A stretch of 64,000 nt of DNA from Acidimicrobiaceae bacterium (GCA_012269985.1 JAAXJF010000011.1:1-64000); one strand, 5' to 3'; positions 1-8,063 are shown, numbered from the stretch's first letter. Notes: generated from the letters alone by a model not told the origin. Made by a program: numbers and translations.

Positions 1-286
1 CGCTGAGCGCGAGTGCAACTAAGAGGGCGCCGGAGTCGAGTAGGTCAACATCACGCTCTCGAGCGTCGATTTCTGAGGGCATCACGATGGCGATTCGACC
101 CGACAACACAATGTGAAGCGAATTAGGTTCATCACCCTCATTGAAGAGCACATCTCCCCGTACGAGTTCTTTCACTTCAGCAGCAGACACCAGACCATTG
201 AGAGTGTCGTCATGCACCTCAGAGAAGATCGGCACACTCTGAAGCGCCGTTAGCGGATCAAGGGGTGGTGTTGGATTCTGAGTCAC
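1..286 (-). CDS. Crp/Fnr-type cyclic nucleotide-binding domain protein (3' end outside window)
   Basis: Only the first 95 codons are inside the window; the gene continues past base 1. The reverse strand is open from a GTG at 286 and reads like the start of a cyclic nucleotide-binding (cNMP) beta-barrel: a short proline-rich N-terminus, LQSVPIF, then ELVRGDVLFNEGD and LHIVLSGRIAIV, which is the usual barrel spacing. Whether a helix-turn-helix or another domain follows cannot be seen. It diverges from ispD, with start codons about 30 bp apart. A TACCAT box lies 9 nt upstream of the GTG. The fold is convincing; the ligand and role are unknown. Confidence 0.75.
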   Translation of the reverse strand, partial: MTQNPTPPLDPLTALQSVPIFSEVHDDTLNGLVSAAEVKELVRGDVLFNEGDEPNSLHIVLSGRIAIVMPSEIDARERDVDLLDSGALLVALALS

Positions 287-302
287 TGTGCCTTCATGGT
301 AC

Positions 303-308
303 TACCCT
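303..308 (+). promoter_or_regulatory. -10 box of a leaderless ispD start
   Basis: TACCCT lies 8 nt before the ATG at 317, leaving no room for a Shine-Dalgarno site. Confidence 0.5.
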
Positions 309-316
309 GCGGCTTA

Positions 317-979
317 ATGACTTCTAGCGAACGAACTCAGCACGGCCATGTCTGGTCGATCGTGGTGGGCGCAGGAAGCGGCGCGCGCTTCGGTGGGATG
401 AAGCAATACGAGATGCTCGGCGACACCCGTGTGATCGATCGGTCGGTGTCGACCGCTCGAGCGGTAAGTGATGGCGTTGTCGTGGTGGTGCCGGCAAGTG
501 ATGTTGAACGAGAAGGTGGTGTTGCGGGAGGGGTTTCGCGAAGCGAAAGTGTCCGCAACGGGCTGGCCCAGGTGCCCGCTGATGCCGACATCGTGTGCGT
601 TCACGATGCAGCTCGCCCCTTTGCATCAACAGACCTTTTCGAACAGGTCATCGCTGCGATTCGAAACGGCGCTGATGGGGCGATCCCGGCGATTCCAGTC
701 ACCGACACCATCAAAATTGTTGCTTCCGACGGCAGTGGCACAGTCGAGTCAACCCCCGATCGGTCAACGCTTGTTGCGGTGCAGACGCCACAGGCATTTG
801 CCGCTTTGGCACTTCGAAGAGCTCACGAATTGGACGAAGGCACTTCAACTGCAACCGATGATGCGATGCTGGTCGAGAGAGCTGGCGGTATCGTCGTGGT
901 AGTTGATGGCGAGAGTCCAAACCGGAAAATCACCACTCAAGACGATCTTGAATGGGCACGGCGAGAGGTTGAAGATTGA
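317..979 (+). CDS. ispD: 2-C-methyl-D-erythritol 4-phosphate cytidylyltransferase
   Basis: Third step of the MEP isoprenoid pathway: transfers CMP from CTP to methylerythritol phosphate in the cytosol. The N-terminal nucleotide loop GAGSGARFGGMKQ is at residues 18-30, VHDAARPF and the DDA motif follow, giving 220 residues, the normal family length. An upstream in-frame ATG at 296 exists, but a TACCCT box 8 nt before the ATG at 317 favours the shorter form. The stop overlaps the TTG start of ispF by 4 nt (TTGA), so the two are probably co-translated. Assignment is firm. Confidence 0.93.
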   Translation: MTSSERTQHGHVWSIVVGAGSGARFGGMKQYEMLGDTRVIDRSVSTARAVSDGVVVVVPASDVEREGGVAGGVSRSESVRNGLAQVPADADIVCVHDAARPFASTDLFEQVIAAIRNGADGAIPAIPVTDTIKIVASDGSGTVESTPDRSTLVAVQTPQAFAALALRRAHELDEGTSTATDDAMLVERAGGIVVVVDGESPNRKITTQDDLEWARREVED

Positions 980-1455
980 TTTCTGACATCCGTGTGGGCC
1001 AAGGATTCGATATCCATCGGTTTGCTGACAAAACAGAACGTCCTCTCATTCTCGGCGGAGTTGAGTTTCCTGGTGAGCGGTCACTCGTCGGGCACTCAGA
1101 TGCCGACGTTCCTGCGCATGCAATTACCGATGCGCTTTTGTCGGCGCTGCAACTCGGCGACCTCGGTGAGCGTTTCCCCGACACCGACCCGCGATGGGCC
1201 GGAGCAAATTCAATCGAGATGCTGCGAGCAGTTGCGTCTGAAGTGGTGTCACTTGGATGGACAATGAGAAATGCTTCAGCTGTAATCGTTTGTGAACGCC
1301 CGAAGATCGCACCAGTGAGAGAAGAAATGCAACGCAATCTGGGGGCGGCATGCGCAGCGCCGGTCACCGTGACCGGTCGACGAGCCGAAGGCCTTGGTGC
1401 CATTGGTCGCTCGGAAGGCATCGCCTGTTGGGCGAGCGTGGTGGTGTCGCGATGA
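976..1455 (+). CDS. ispF: 2-C-methyl-D-erythritol 2,4-cyclodiphosphate synthase
   Basis: Fifth step of the MEP pathway: cyclises CDP-methylerythritol phosphate with release of CMP. The metal ligands D12, H14 and H48 are present, as are GHSDADV, TDALL and the FPDTDP motif; 159 residues is normal. Start is a TTG inside the ispD stop (TTGA overlap). In the region where the E. coli enzyme has the threonine run KATTTE that contacts the CDP phosphates, this protein has TGRRAE (133-138), keeping only the glutamate. The rest of the fold is intact, so it is probably an active lineage variant. Confidence 0.92.
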   Translation: MISDIRVGQGFDIHRFADKTERPLILGGVEFPGERSLVGHSDADVPAHAITDALLSALQLGDLGERFPDTDPRWAGANSIEMLRAVASEVVSLGWTMRNASAVIVCERPKIAPVREEMQRNLGAACAAPVTVTGRRAEGLGAIGRSEGIACWASVVVSR

Positions 1456-2369
1456 ACGCTCGAAGAAATAGCGCTGGAGGTTCGCGCAGCGGTCAACCTC
1501 GAAAGAATGCTCGTAGCGGTTCGCGCCCTTCCGGCAAACGGGGCGAGCGTCAAGGTCCTCGCAGTCGAGGAGCAGGTCGAACTGGAGCGATTCGTCGCGA
1601 CGACGAACCACGCGCCTCGCGACCAAAAACTCTCGGCGGGTCACAGATTGAGGGCCGTCAAGCCGTTCGGGAGTTGCTGCTCGCCCAGCGTCGCAGAGTT
1701 CAAGAGATTTGGATCTCGTCTGAGCTTGAAGGTGACGAAGCACTCGACGACATCGTCGGTCTCGCAAGAGCGAATCGAGTGCCGGTTGCCTACGTAGCCA
1801 GGCGACGCCTTGAAACCGCTGCACGTGCTGAAGCCCCTCAGGGAGTGCTCGCCCGGGCGGCAGAGGTTCCCGAAGTTGATCTTTCGCGTCTGATCTCTCG
1901 ACGCGAGCGCCGCGCCCCATTCCTTATCGCAGTTGATGGTGTGACCGACCCGGGAAATCTTGGGGCAATCATGCGCAGTTGCGAAGGCGCAGGAGTTGAT
2001 GGCATTGTCCTTCCCCGTCACAGAGCTGTCCATATCACTCCGACAGTTGCAAAGGCCGCTGCGGGAGCGGTTGAGCACGTGGCGGTGGCGGTGGTGCCCG
2101 GGCTTCCAGCGGCGTTGTCGCGAATTAAGGATCAAGGCATTTGGGTTGTTGGCCTTGACGACGCGGCCGATCGCAGTCTGTTCGACCTTGGGGATCTTGC
2201 CGCCGAGGGTATCTGTGTGGTGCTCGGGGCAGAGGGGGCCGGACTCTCGCGCCTCGTTCGAGAGCGCTGTGATCTCATTTGTGCAATTCCGATGCACGGT
2301 CGGGTCGAGTCGCTCAATGTGTCTGCAGCAGCGGCACTTGCGACGTATGAAGTTCGTCGACATCGGTAG
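1452..2369 (+). CDS. rlmB: TrmH/SpoU family 23S rRNA 2'-O-methyltransferase (RlmB-like)
   Basis: SAM-dependent 2'-O-ribose methyltransferase of the SPOUT class, most like the enzyme acting on G2251 of 23S rRNA. The 305 residues begin with about 60 basic, low-complexity residues, then the substrate-binding domain (GRQAVRELL), then the knotted catalytic domain with DPGNLGAIMRS, VLGAEGAGLS and ESLNVSAAAA. The ATG at 1452 overlaps the ispF stop (ATGA), completing an ispD-ispF-rlmB unit. In many actinobacteria cysS lies between ispF and rlmB; here it does not. The exact rRNA target is inferred. Confidence 0.9.
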   Translation: MNARRNSAGGSRSGQPRKNARSGSRPSGKRGERQGPRSRGAGRTGAIRRDDEPRASRPKTLGGSQIEGRQAVRELLLAQRRRVQEIWISSELEGDEALDDIVGLARANRVPVAYVARRRLETAARAEAPQGVLARAAEVPEVDLSRLISRRERRAPFLIAVDGVTDPGNLGAIMRSCEGAGVDGIVLPRHRAVHITPTVAKAAAGAVEHVAVAVVPGLPAALSRIKDQGIWVVGLDDAADRSLFDLGDLAAEGICVVLGAEGAGLSRLVRERCDLICAIPMHGRVESLNVSAAAALATYEVRRHR

Positions 2370-2486
2370 TTCTCTCTCAACGCGCATCAACGTGAACGCC
2401 CAACTTGTCGGCTGACGGGAAATCTGGGGTCTTTGTTTCAAGGGTGTGAATCGTGGTGCTCAGTAGTGGTGTCGGGGGGTGACCTC

Positions 2487-2492
2487 TAGCCT
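2487..2492 (+). promoter_or_regulatory. Candidate -10 box for tRNA-Thr
   Basis: TAGCCT ends 27 nt before the tRNA 5' end. No clear -35 is visible. The Glu-Asp-Phe tRNA operon has a similar box at a similar distance. Confidence 0.35.
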
Positions 2493-2519
2493 TACGAGGG
2501 AAATTCAATGAATTGTTTC

Positions 2520-2592
2520 GCCGGGTTAGCTCAGTTGGTAGAGCACTTGACTTGTAATCATGTGGTCGCGAGTTCGATTCTCGCACCCGGCT
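2520..2592 (+). tRNA. tRNA-Thr(TGT)
   Basis: A full cloverleaf can be drawn: acceptor GCCGGGT/ACCCGGC, D stem GCTC/GAGC, anticodon loop CTTGTAA with anticodon TGT, T stem GCGAG/CTCGC with loop TTCGATT, discriminator T. The anticodon stem has one T-T mismatch (28-42). CCA is not encoded. It converges on the oxygenase gene ending at 2602. Confidence 0.95.
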
Positions 2593-2601
2593 CGATTGCC
2601 G

Positions 2602-3540
2602 TCAGTTTTGATGTTGCTCATAGATTGCTCCCAAATGGTGTGCGACGACATCAGCAAAGACAACCGGCTCGAACATTGGCTCACCACCTCCTACGCATGC
2701 AGGAAGCGGTGCAATTTTAGTCAACATATGTGGGTCGCAGAACAAGACGCACGAATACCGGTCGCTGCTGCCACGATTGCGCACCCGGTGGGGCGTCGCC
2801 GTCAGCCGACCGTTACTCCACCGGTGCAGCATTGAACCGGTGTTCATCACGAATGCTCCATCGATTGGCTCGACATCGATCCACTCATCGTCACCCCTGG
2901 CAACCTGCAGCCCACCGGCGGAATCTTGAGCAACGAGAGTGAGCGCACCAAAGTCGGTATGGGGTGCAGAACCAAAAACATCTTCGGGGGCATCAAGCCT
3001 TACCGGTGGATAGTGGAGAAGCCGGAACCATGTGGTCGGAGTTGAAAACGTGTCGATCAGTGCCCCTTTGGCACCGAGCCCGTGATCGATGAGTGTGAGA
3101 ACTCTCAATGCGACGTTTCGCATGGCGTCGTGACAGGTGGTTACCGGCTCGCGGAAGTTGTCGAGGCGAGGCCACTGGTTTGCGCCAGCAAGCGGGGTAC
3201 TAAGCGCAATGTCACGAGAATCTGGAGCGTCTTCGCGCATCATCATGAACGACTCGCTTCGATTTGCGGCGGTCGCCGGCACAACCTCTGATGAACGATC
3301 GACGGCGGTGCCATCTGCGATGTAGCCGCGATGATTGTGGTTGAGCGCAACGGCCATTTTTTCGTCAAGTTCGAGGGCGTGAAAGCGTGCCGATGCATCG
3401 AATGCGGCGCCAACGGTCTGTTGGGCGACACCATGACCAATGATTTGAGCGAACCCGATGTGAGAATACGTCTGGATGATGGATGAGGTGACCACGTCAT
3501 CAGGTTGTTGAAGATCGATGACAGGAATTGATGTGCCCAT
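2602..3540 (-). CDS. Isopenicillin N synthase-like Fe(II)/2-oxoglutarate oxygenase
   Basis: A 312-residue member of the non-heme iron dioxygenase family with an N-terminal DIOX_N region (IPVIDLQQ near residue 5) and the C-terminal jelly roll. The iron ligands are visible as HTDFG and, downstream, the His of ATPHRV; the RYS motif that usually binds the cosubstrate carboxylate follows. Plant and bacterial relatives hydroxylate or desaturate diverse small molecules, so the substrate cannot be named. The ATG at 3540 gives the family-typical N-terminus; longer reading upstream is not protein-like. It stands alone between tRNA-Thr and a divergent lipoprotein gene. Confidence 0.85.
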   Translation of the reverse strand: MGTSIPVIDLQQPDDVVTSSIIQTYSHIGFAQIIGHGVAQQTVGAAFDASARFHALELDEKMAVALNHNHRGYIADGTAVDRSSEVVPATAANRSESFMMMREDAPDSRDIALSTPLAGANQWPRLDNFREPVTTCHDAMRNVALRVLTLIDHGLGAKGALIDTFSTPTTWFRLLHYPPVRLDAPEDVFGSAPHTDFGALTLVAQDSAGGLQVARGDDEWIDVEPIDGAFVMNTGSMLHRWSNGRLTATPHRVRNRGSSDRYSCVLFCDPHMLTKIAPLPACVGGGEPMFEPVVFADVVAHHLGAIYEQHQN

Positions 3541-3610
3541 GGTGAAGTTGACAATATCTCTCTTTCTTTCGCTCTCGTTTGTGCGAGTCGGGTGACCCCT
3601 TTGGCCGCGG

Positions 3611-3616
3611 TACTCT
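3611..3616 (+). promoter_or_regulatory. -10 box, leaderless start of the 3623 gene
   Basis: TACTCT with a 6-nt gap to the ATG at 3623. Confidence 0.5.
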
Positions 3617-3622
3617 AAGGGC

Positions 3623-4186
3623 ATGGTGTTTGAGAAGGTCAACGTGTCGAGCGGAGTTGCGCTCCGCACACGCGCAGCAGTGGCTGTTGCGATATGCGGC
3701 TCAGTCATTGCAGCATGCGGAGGTGACGATGCCGCTGAGGTCGTCACCACGACGAGCGAAGCATCGGTTGAAACAACTGCTGCGCCAGCGGCGACAACAA
3801 CAACTGTCGAGGTAACAACGACAACCGCAGTCCCCGAAATTGTCACCGGCGGAGCGGTTGTTATCGTGGCGAACGCGAGCAGCATCAACGGGTCGGCCGG
3901 TCGAATGTCAGAACTCCTTGCCGCCGAGGGTTTCGATATGGGGACGCCAACAAATTCGACCGAAGGCGCGCTCGGAGCATCCAAGATTTATTACATCGAT
4001 GAAGAAGCAGCCTTGGGGGTCGCAGAGTCCCTCGTTCGGGTATTTGGGGGAGTAATTCAACTCGTCGAGATGCCAACCGTGCCGCCGGTGAGTTTGACAG
4101 AGCTCGGTGACGCTGGTGTGATCGTTGCCCTCGGCGACGACTTTGCAGATCAACTGCTGCCGGGCGTCACCACCAGCACCCCCTGA
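3623..4186 (+). CDS. Lipoprotein with LytR C-terminal (LytR_C) domain
   Basis: Predicted envelope lipoprotein of 187 residues: a basic N-terminus, a hydrophobic segment and a lipobox ending SVIAAC, then a threonine-rich linker (about 40-75) and a LytR_C domain beginning VVIVANASS with the family pattern NGSAGRMSE and GTPTNST. In LytR-CpsA-Psr proteins this domain follows the phosphotransferase domain, but here it stands alone, as in many actinobacterial small envelope proteins. A second copy lies at 5159 beyond the uridine kinase gene. The role in cell-wall polymer attachment is inference. Confidence 0.8.
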   Translation: MVFEKVNVSSGVALRTRAAVAVAICGSVIAACGGDDAAEVVTTTSEASVETTAAPAATTTTVEVTTTTAVPEIVTGGAVVIVANASSINGSAGRMSELLAAEGFDMGTPTNSTEGALGASKIYYIDEEAALGVAESLVRVFGGVIQLVEMPTVPPVSLTELGDAGVIVALGDDFADQLLPGVTTSTP

Positions 4187-4195
4187 GCGCCCCGC

Positions 4196-4816
4196 TTAGA
4201 TCACGATTTCTCGCACGCGAGCGAGCAATACATCGAGCGCCGGTCGATTGAGCCCGCCCTCTGGAATGATGACATCGGCATGGGCGCGACTTGGTTCGAT
4301 GAAGCCTTCGTGGCTTGGCCGAACGGTCGCGAGATACTGAGAAATGATGCTCTCTTGAGTTCTTCCACGCTCGACAACATCGCGTTCGAGACGTCGGATG
4401 AACCTGAGGTCGGCGGGAGTGTCGACAAACACTTTTAGGTCGAACTGGTTACGCAGTTCGGTGTTCCATAGCACGAGAATTCCCTCAACGACCACAATTC
4501 GGGCAGGTTGGACAACATCAACGATGTCGGTTCGGTCGTGGATGGTGTAGTCGTACGTCGGGACAGGCGCTGGACGCCAGTTCAGCAGTTCGTTGAGGTG
4601 CTGGTTGAGCAGATCCCAATCAAAGGCTGAAGGGTGGTCGTAATTTGCTGCGGCCCGTTCCTCCATCGGCTGTTCGGTCCGTGAAATGTAATACGAGTCA
4701 AGTTTGACGAGAGCAAGTTCATGAGCACCCATTGAGTCGGCGAGGCGCTCAGCGATCGTGGTTTTTCCAGATGAAGTACCTCCGGCGACTCCGACGATGA
4801 ATGGTTTGTCAGACAC
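4196..4816 (-). CDS. udk: Uridine kinase
   Basis: Phosphorylates uridine and cytidine in pyrimidine salvage. The P-loop GGTSSGKTT sits near the N-terminus, followed by LDSYY, the NYDHPSAFDW segment that binds nucleoside, and VVEGILVLW. Starting at the GTG at 4816 gives 206 residues, the usual length. The frame is open further up to 4909, but that reading adds a non-conserved tail, and a TATCCT box 8 nt upstream of the GTG supports the shorter form. The gene lies between two LytR_C genes on the opposite strand. Confidence 0.92.
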   Translation of the reverse strand: MSDKPFIVGVAGGTSSGKTTIAERLADSMGAHELALVKLDSYYISRTEQPMEERAAANYDHPSAFDWDLLNQHLNELLNWRPAPVPTYDYTIHDRTDIVDVVQPARIVVVEGILVLWNTELRNQFDLKVFVDTPADLRFIRRLERDVVERGRTQESIISQYLATVRPSHEGFIEPSRAHADVIIPEGGLNRPALDVLLARVREIVI

Positions 4817-4824
4817 GTTTGGAG

Positions 4825-4830
4825 AGGATA
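4825..4830 (-). promoter_or_regulatory. -10 box, leaderless udk start
   Basis: TATCCT on the reverse strand, 8 nt before the GTG at 4816. Confidence 0.4.
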
Positions 4831-4901
4831 ATTCATACCGAATATCAGAAGCTTTTAGATGGTGCTTGTAACTGCACCCTCTGAGCGGTAATCCTTGTGA
4901 G

Positions 4902-5162
4902 GTGATCACAGATCGTCAGCGAGCCATACTTGAGTTTGAACGCACATGGTGGACGCTTGACGACACTCGCGAACGAGCAATTCGGGCGCGATTCCAGTGT
5001 TCAGTTGATGAGTACCATGGTGAGTTGAACGAGTTGTTGGAACTCCCGGAGGCTCTCGAACACGATGAACTTCTTGTTCGTCGACTTGAGCGTCAACGGG
5101 TGATCCGGCGTCGTGAAAGACTAGGAACCGGCACCGATGCATCGGAGGGAATGTCGAAATGA
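4902..5162 (+). CDS. DUF3263 family protein
   Basis: An 86-residue helical protein matching the actinobacterial DUF3263 pattern: ILEFERTWW, a RARFQCSVDEYHGELNEL helix pair resembling a helix-turn-helix, and HDELLVRRLERQR, ending basic. Function is unknown. GTG start at 4902. Its stop overlaps the ATG of the next LytR_C gene (ATGA), so the pair is co-translated; the same pairing is common in actinobacteria, which suggests a shared envelope-linked role (inference). Confidence 0.82.
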   Translation: MITDRQRAILEFERTWWTLDDTRERAIRARFQCSVDEYHGELNELLELPEALEHDELLVRRLERQRVIRRRERLGTGTDASEGMSK

Positions 5163-5809
5163 GCGCTTCGAGAGACTCAAGCGGCGGCGTACCGAGGCGG
5201 GTTCCTCGAAACGAGCCCGCACAGGTAGCCGGCGGACTTGCGATCGTTCTTTCGGTAATCGCAGTTGTTGTCGGATTCCTTATCTTGCGATCGATTTCGT
5301 CAAGCGGCGACGCAGTGCTCGGCGGGCCGGTCGCAACAACCGCAGTGGAAACCACTGTTGCGATCGATGCCTCGTTCACCTCGACCACAGTTGTTATCGA
5401 GACCACTACTAGCGTCGCTGGCCCAGTGACAGAAGGTGCTTCAGTCATCGTTGCGAACGCAAACGGCGTGAGCGGATCTGCAGGGCTCTTAAGTGATCAA
5501 CTCTCCGCAGCCGGGTATTCGGTCGGCTCGCCAACAAATGCGTCGTCGTCGATCGGTGGCCGCCTCGAACTCACCGTCGTGTATTACGACGCAGGGATTC
5601 CAGCTGCGCAAGCGGTAGCAGAATCTGTAGCGGTATCGATGGGTGGCGTGTCGTCAATTGCGCCTGTGCAAACCCCGGCCCCGACGCAAACAGGTTCACT
5701 TGATGGAGCTGGCGTGCTCGTCATGCTCGGTCTTGATAAAGCGGGTCGCACGCTCGAAGAGCTCGTACCGGCAGCAGTGACCGAGGTCGAAGCGGGAACC
5801 TCGGGCTGA
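5159..5809 (+). CDS. Membrane-anchored LytR C-terminal (LytR_C) domain protein
   Basis: A 216-residue protein with one N-terminal membrane segment (about 25-46), a Thr/Val-rich linker and a LytR_C domain starting at VIVANANGVSG. It parallels the lipoprotein at 3623 (NANGVSGSAG versus NASSINGSAG; GSPTNAS versus GTPTNST) but uses a membrane helix rather than a lipid anchor. Probably extracytoplasmic. The start overlaps the DUF3263 stop. Substrate or partner unknown. Confidence 0.82.
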   Translation: MSASRDSSGGVPRRVPRNEPAQVAGGLAIVLSVIAVVVGFLILRSISSSGDAVLGGPVATTAVETTVAIDASFTSTTVVIETTTSVAGPVTEGASVIVANANGVSGSAGLLSDQLSAAGYSVGSPTNASSSIGGRLELTVVYYDAGIPAAQAVAESVAVSMGGVSSIAPVQTPAPTQTGSLDGAGVLVMLGLDKAGRTLEELVPAAVTEVEAGTSG

Positions 5810-5813
5810 CGAG

Positions 5814-6809
5814 TTAGTCGGCGGTAGACGTTGAGAGTATCTCTCTCGACGTCTCGGTTATGAGTCGTCTCGTCTGTGATGTCGCTACGTCAAGACCGTA
5901 GCGCTCGGTTAACGAATACGTCGGAAGACGGTCGGCAACATCATCGTCAGCGAATCCGCAGATGACCGCCACCGGAATGTCATGCTCGCTTGCGATGCGA
6001 GAGACACCGCCAACCACTTTGCCCTCGAAGCTTTGTGCATCGAGGTGCCCCTCACCCGTAATGACCATGTCGGTGTGCTCAATGGCATCGAACAGACCGA
6101 CCTCATCTGCGACGAGATCAAAACCAGGTTCGATGACGCCGCCCAGCGCGACAAGTCCACCAGCGAGACCGCCGGCAGCACCTGAGCCCGACATCTCACT
6201 GACATTGACTCCGTAATCGGTTTCGTACACCTGTGCGAGACGTTGAAGTCGACCGGTGAGAAGATCGACGTGAGAAGGCGTTGCCCCTTTTTGTGGACTA
6301 AACACTCGGGCCGCGTCGACGAAGGTTGTCGTGACATCGCACGCGATTCGAAGATCAATGCCCTTGAGACGACCGGGAGAACCGATGGCCTGCACCGCCC
6401 CGAGCCCTCCATCGGTTGTGGCAGACCCGCCGAGACCAACAATGATTCGACGAGCGCCTCCTGCGATTGCATGGAGGATGAGCTCTCCGACCCCAGCAGT
6501 TGTTGCATCGAGCGGACGGTTCGCATCGGCGCCACCGGCAAGTTCTAGCCCGGCGGCCTGCGCCATTTCGATAATGGCGGTGCGGCCGTTGAGTCGCCAT
6601 CCAGCATCGAGTGGCGTCCCGAGAGGCCCTGTCACCCGATGATGTCGGTTTGCCCCACCAAATACTTCGAGGAGTCCCTCGCCTCCATCAGCGAGAGGTA
6701 ACTCGACGACCTCATGCCCGAGATCCCAGCATGCATCACCGATAGCGGATGCGACCTCGTGGGCAGTTGCGGTGCCACGAAATTTGTCGACGGCGGCAAG
6801 TATTCGCAC
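5814..6809 (-). CDS. glxK: Glycerate kinase (GlxK/GarK family)
   Basis: ATP-dependent phosphorylation of D-glycerate to a phosphoglycerate. The 331 residues show the family's opening AVDKFRGTATAHEVA, the PLADGGEG motif near residue 40, GLGGSATTDGG and GSGAAGGLAGG, and VITGEGHLD near the C-terminus. The GTG start is supported by a TAGGTT box 6 nt upstream. No glyoxylate or glucarate genes lie beside it, so the source of glycerate is not evident. Confidence 0.92.
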   Translation of the reverse strand: MRILAAVDKFRGTATAHEVASAIGDACWDLGHEVVELPLADGGEGLLEVFGGANRHHRVTGPLGTPLDAGWRLNGRTAIIEMAQAAGLELAGGADANRPLDATTAGVGELILHAIAGGARRIIVGLGGSATTDGGLGAVQAIGSPGRLKGIDLRIACDVTTTFVDAARVFSPQKGATPSHVDLLTGRLQRLAQVYETDYGVNVSEMSGSGAAGGLAGGLVALGGVIEPGFDLVADEVGLFDAIEHTDMVITGEGHLDAQSFEGKVVGGVSRIASEHDIPVAVICGFADDDVADRLPTYSLTERYGLDVATSQTRRLITETSREILSTSTAD

Positions 6810-6815
6810 ACCGAC

Positions 6816-6821
6816 AACCTA
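6816..6821 (-). promoter_or_regulatory. -10 box, leaderless glxK start
   Basis: TAGGTT on the reverse strand, 6 nt before the GTG at 6809. Confidence 0.5.
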
Positions 6822-6856
6822 CATGAGCACAAGGTGTTGAAATCCGACTAGTTCGG

Positions 6857-6862
6857 TAGAGT
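6857..6862 (+). promoter_or_regulatory. -10 box, leaderless start of the MoaD-like gene
   Basis: TAGAGT, 6 nt before the ATG at 6869; diverges from the glxK promoter about 40 bp away. Confidence 0.5.
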
Positions 6863-6868
6863 TTTGCC

Positions 6869-7144
6869 ATGGCTGTAACCGTTCGTATTCCAACCACCCT
6901 CCGCCCGCTGTCAGGTGGTGAAAAGCAAGTTGAGGTCGCAGCCGGTGCCCTCTCAGATGTCATCACAGCGCTTGAGAGCGCGCACCCTGGGTTCGCAGAT
7001 CGGCTCCTCGATGAGAGTGGCGACTTGCGCAAGTTCGTGAACATTTTTGTTGATGACGACGATGTTCGGTATCTCGAAGGGCTTTCCACCCCGGTGGCAG
7101 ATGGCGTGACCGTGAGCATCATCCCGGCTGTGGCTGGCGGCTGA
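6869..7144 (+). CDS. MoaD/ThiS-type sulfur carrier protein
   Basis: A 91-residue ubiquitin-like protein ending in Gly-Gly, the carboxy terminus that is adenylated and thiocarboxylated in this family. The body fits the actinobacterial MoaD/CysO group: VRIPTTLRPL, LESAHPGF, FVNIFVDDDDVRYL, then VSIIPAVAGG. The NIFVD segment and length resemble CysO of mycobacteria (cysteine synthesis) more than molybdopterin MoaD, but no cysM or mec gene is adjacent, so the pathway is open. Confidence 0.85.
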   Translation: MAVTVRIPTTLRPLSGGEKQVEVAAGALSDVITALESAHPGFADRLLDESGDLRKFVNIFVDDDDVRYLEGLSTPVADGVTVSIIPAVAGG

Positions 7145-7186
7145 CGCATTCTCGAGACCAACCTGCAGCCATCTGACGTGATTGAG

Positions 7187-8053
7187 ATGGATGCGAAGAA
7201 CATCGCCCTCGTCAGCGCATCAGAACTTTCTCACCCAGACTCCGATCTCCTACCGCTCGTCTCAGCGCTTCAACAACTCAACATCAACGCAGAGGTCGTT
7301 GCCTGGGACGACGACATTGCATGGTCGAACTTTGACGCGGCGATCATTCGATCGACATGGGATTACCATCGCCGGCGCGAAGAGTTCGATCAATGGTTGA
7401 CACGGGTTTCACAGCAAACCCAACTGTGGAATCCTCCAGAGCTCATCCGGTGGAACAGTGACAAGCGTTATCTCGCCGATGTTGCCGCAAAAGGCCTACC
7501 GGTCGTTCCAACGACAGTCGTTGATCGCAACGAACACATGTCGCACCGCCAACTGGCCGAGATCGGCAGCGACATCGTTGTAAAGCCGTCGGTCGGAGCG
7601 GGGTCGCATGGGGTACAGCGCTTCACCGGACAGCATGAGGCGGCACTCAACTACCTGCGCGCCCTTATCGAATCTGGTGAAACCCCTCTCATCCAGCCGT
7701 ATCTGACCAACATCGATACTCACGGAGAAGTCGGACTCGTCACCGCAGTTGGTGTGCTGAGCCACTCCTTTCATAAAGAAGCGATCCTCACCGGCGACGT
7801 TCAGTGGTCAAGTGATGGTCACGTGCTTGAGGTCATTAGCGCCCACACGCCGAGTGAGAGTGAGTTGGCATTGTGTGATCGAGTGCTGGCACTGCTTCCT
7901 GAAACGGCGTATGCCCGTATCGACATGCTGCCCACCGATGATGGGCCTGTGATTTCTGAGATTGAACTCATTGAGCCTTCGCTCTTTCTCGAGGTCGACA
8001 CCGGCGCCGCGTATCGGATCGCAGCGGCCTTCGCCTCACTGGTTCGTCGATAG
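7187..8053 (+). CDS. ATP-grasp domain protein of unknown substrate
   Basis: About 288 residues. The N-terminal third is a Rossmann-like preATP-grasp domain (IALVSASE, IRSTWDYHRR), followed by the ATP-grasp fold with DIVVKPSVGAGSHGV as the glycine-rich loop and PVISEIELIEPSLFLE carrying the metal-binding acidic residues. This pattern resembles DcsG/RimK-like amide ligases. A GTG at 7178 is an alternative start. hemQ begins 11 bp downstream, and the gene's TAG stop is part of the hemQ -10 box. The carboxylate and amine substrates cannot be deduced. Confidence 0.82.
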   Translation: MDAKNIALVSASELSHPDSDLLPLVSALQQLNINAEVVAWDDDIAWSNFDAAIIRSTWDYHRRREEFDQWLTRVSQQTQLWNPPELIRWNSDKRYLADVAAKGLPVVPTTVVDRNEHMSHRQLAEIGSDIVVKPSVGAGSHGVQRFTGQHEAALNYLRALIESGETPLIQPYLTNIDTHGEVGLVTAVGVLSHSFHKEAILTGDVQWSSDGHVLEVISAHTPSESELALCDRVLALLPETAYARIDMLPTDDGPVISEIELIEPSLFLEVDTGAAYRIAAAFASLVRR

Positions 8054-8056
8054 CCT
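8051..8056 (+). promoter_or_regulatory. -10 box, leaderless hemQ start
   Basis: TAGCCT, 7 nt before the ATG at 8064. Its TAG is also the stop codon of the upstream gene. Confidence 0.45.
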
Positions 8057-8063
8057 CAACACC

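Noticed and set aside
1641-2441. Reverse-strand frame of 266 codons across rlmB
   Set aside because: No protein-like motif; the forward frame contains clear SPOUT methyltransferase motifs.
3735-3835. Repetitive ACA/ACG-rich tract as a DNA repeat
   Set aside because: It encodes the Thr-rich linker of the LytR_C lipoprotein; units are irregular.
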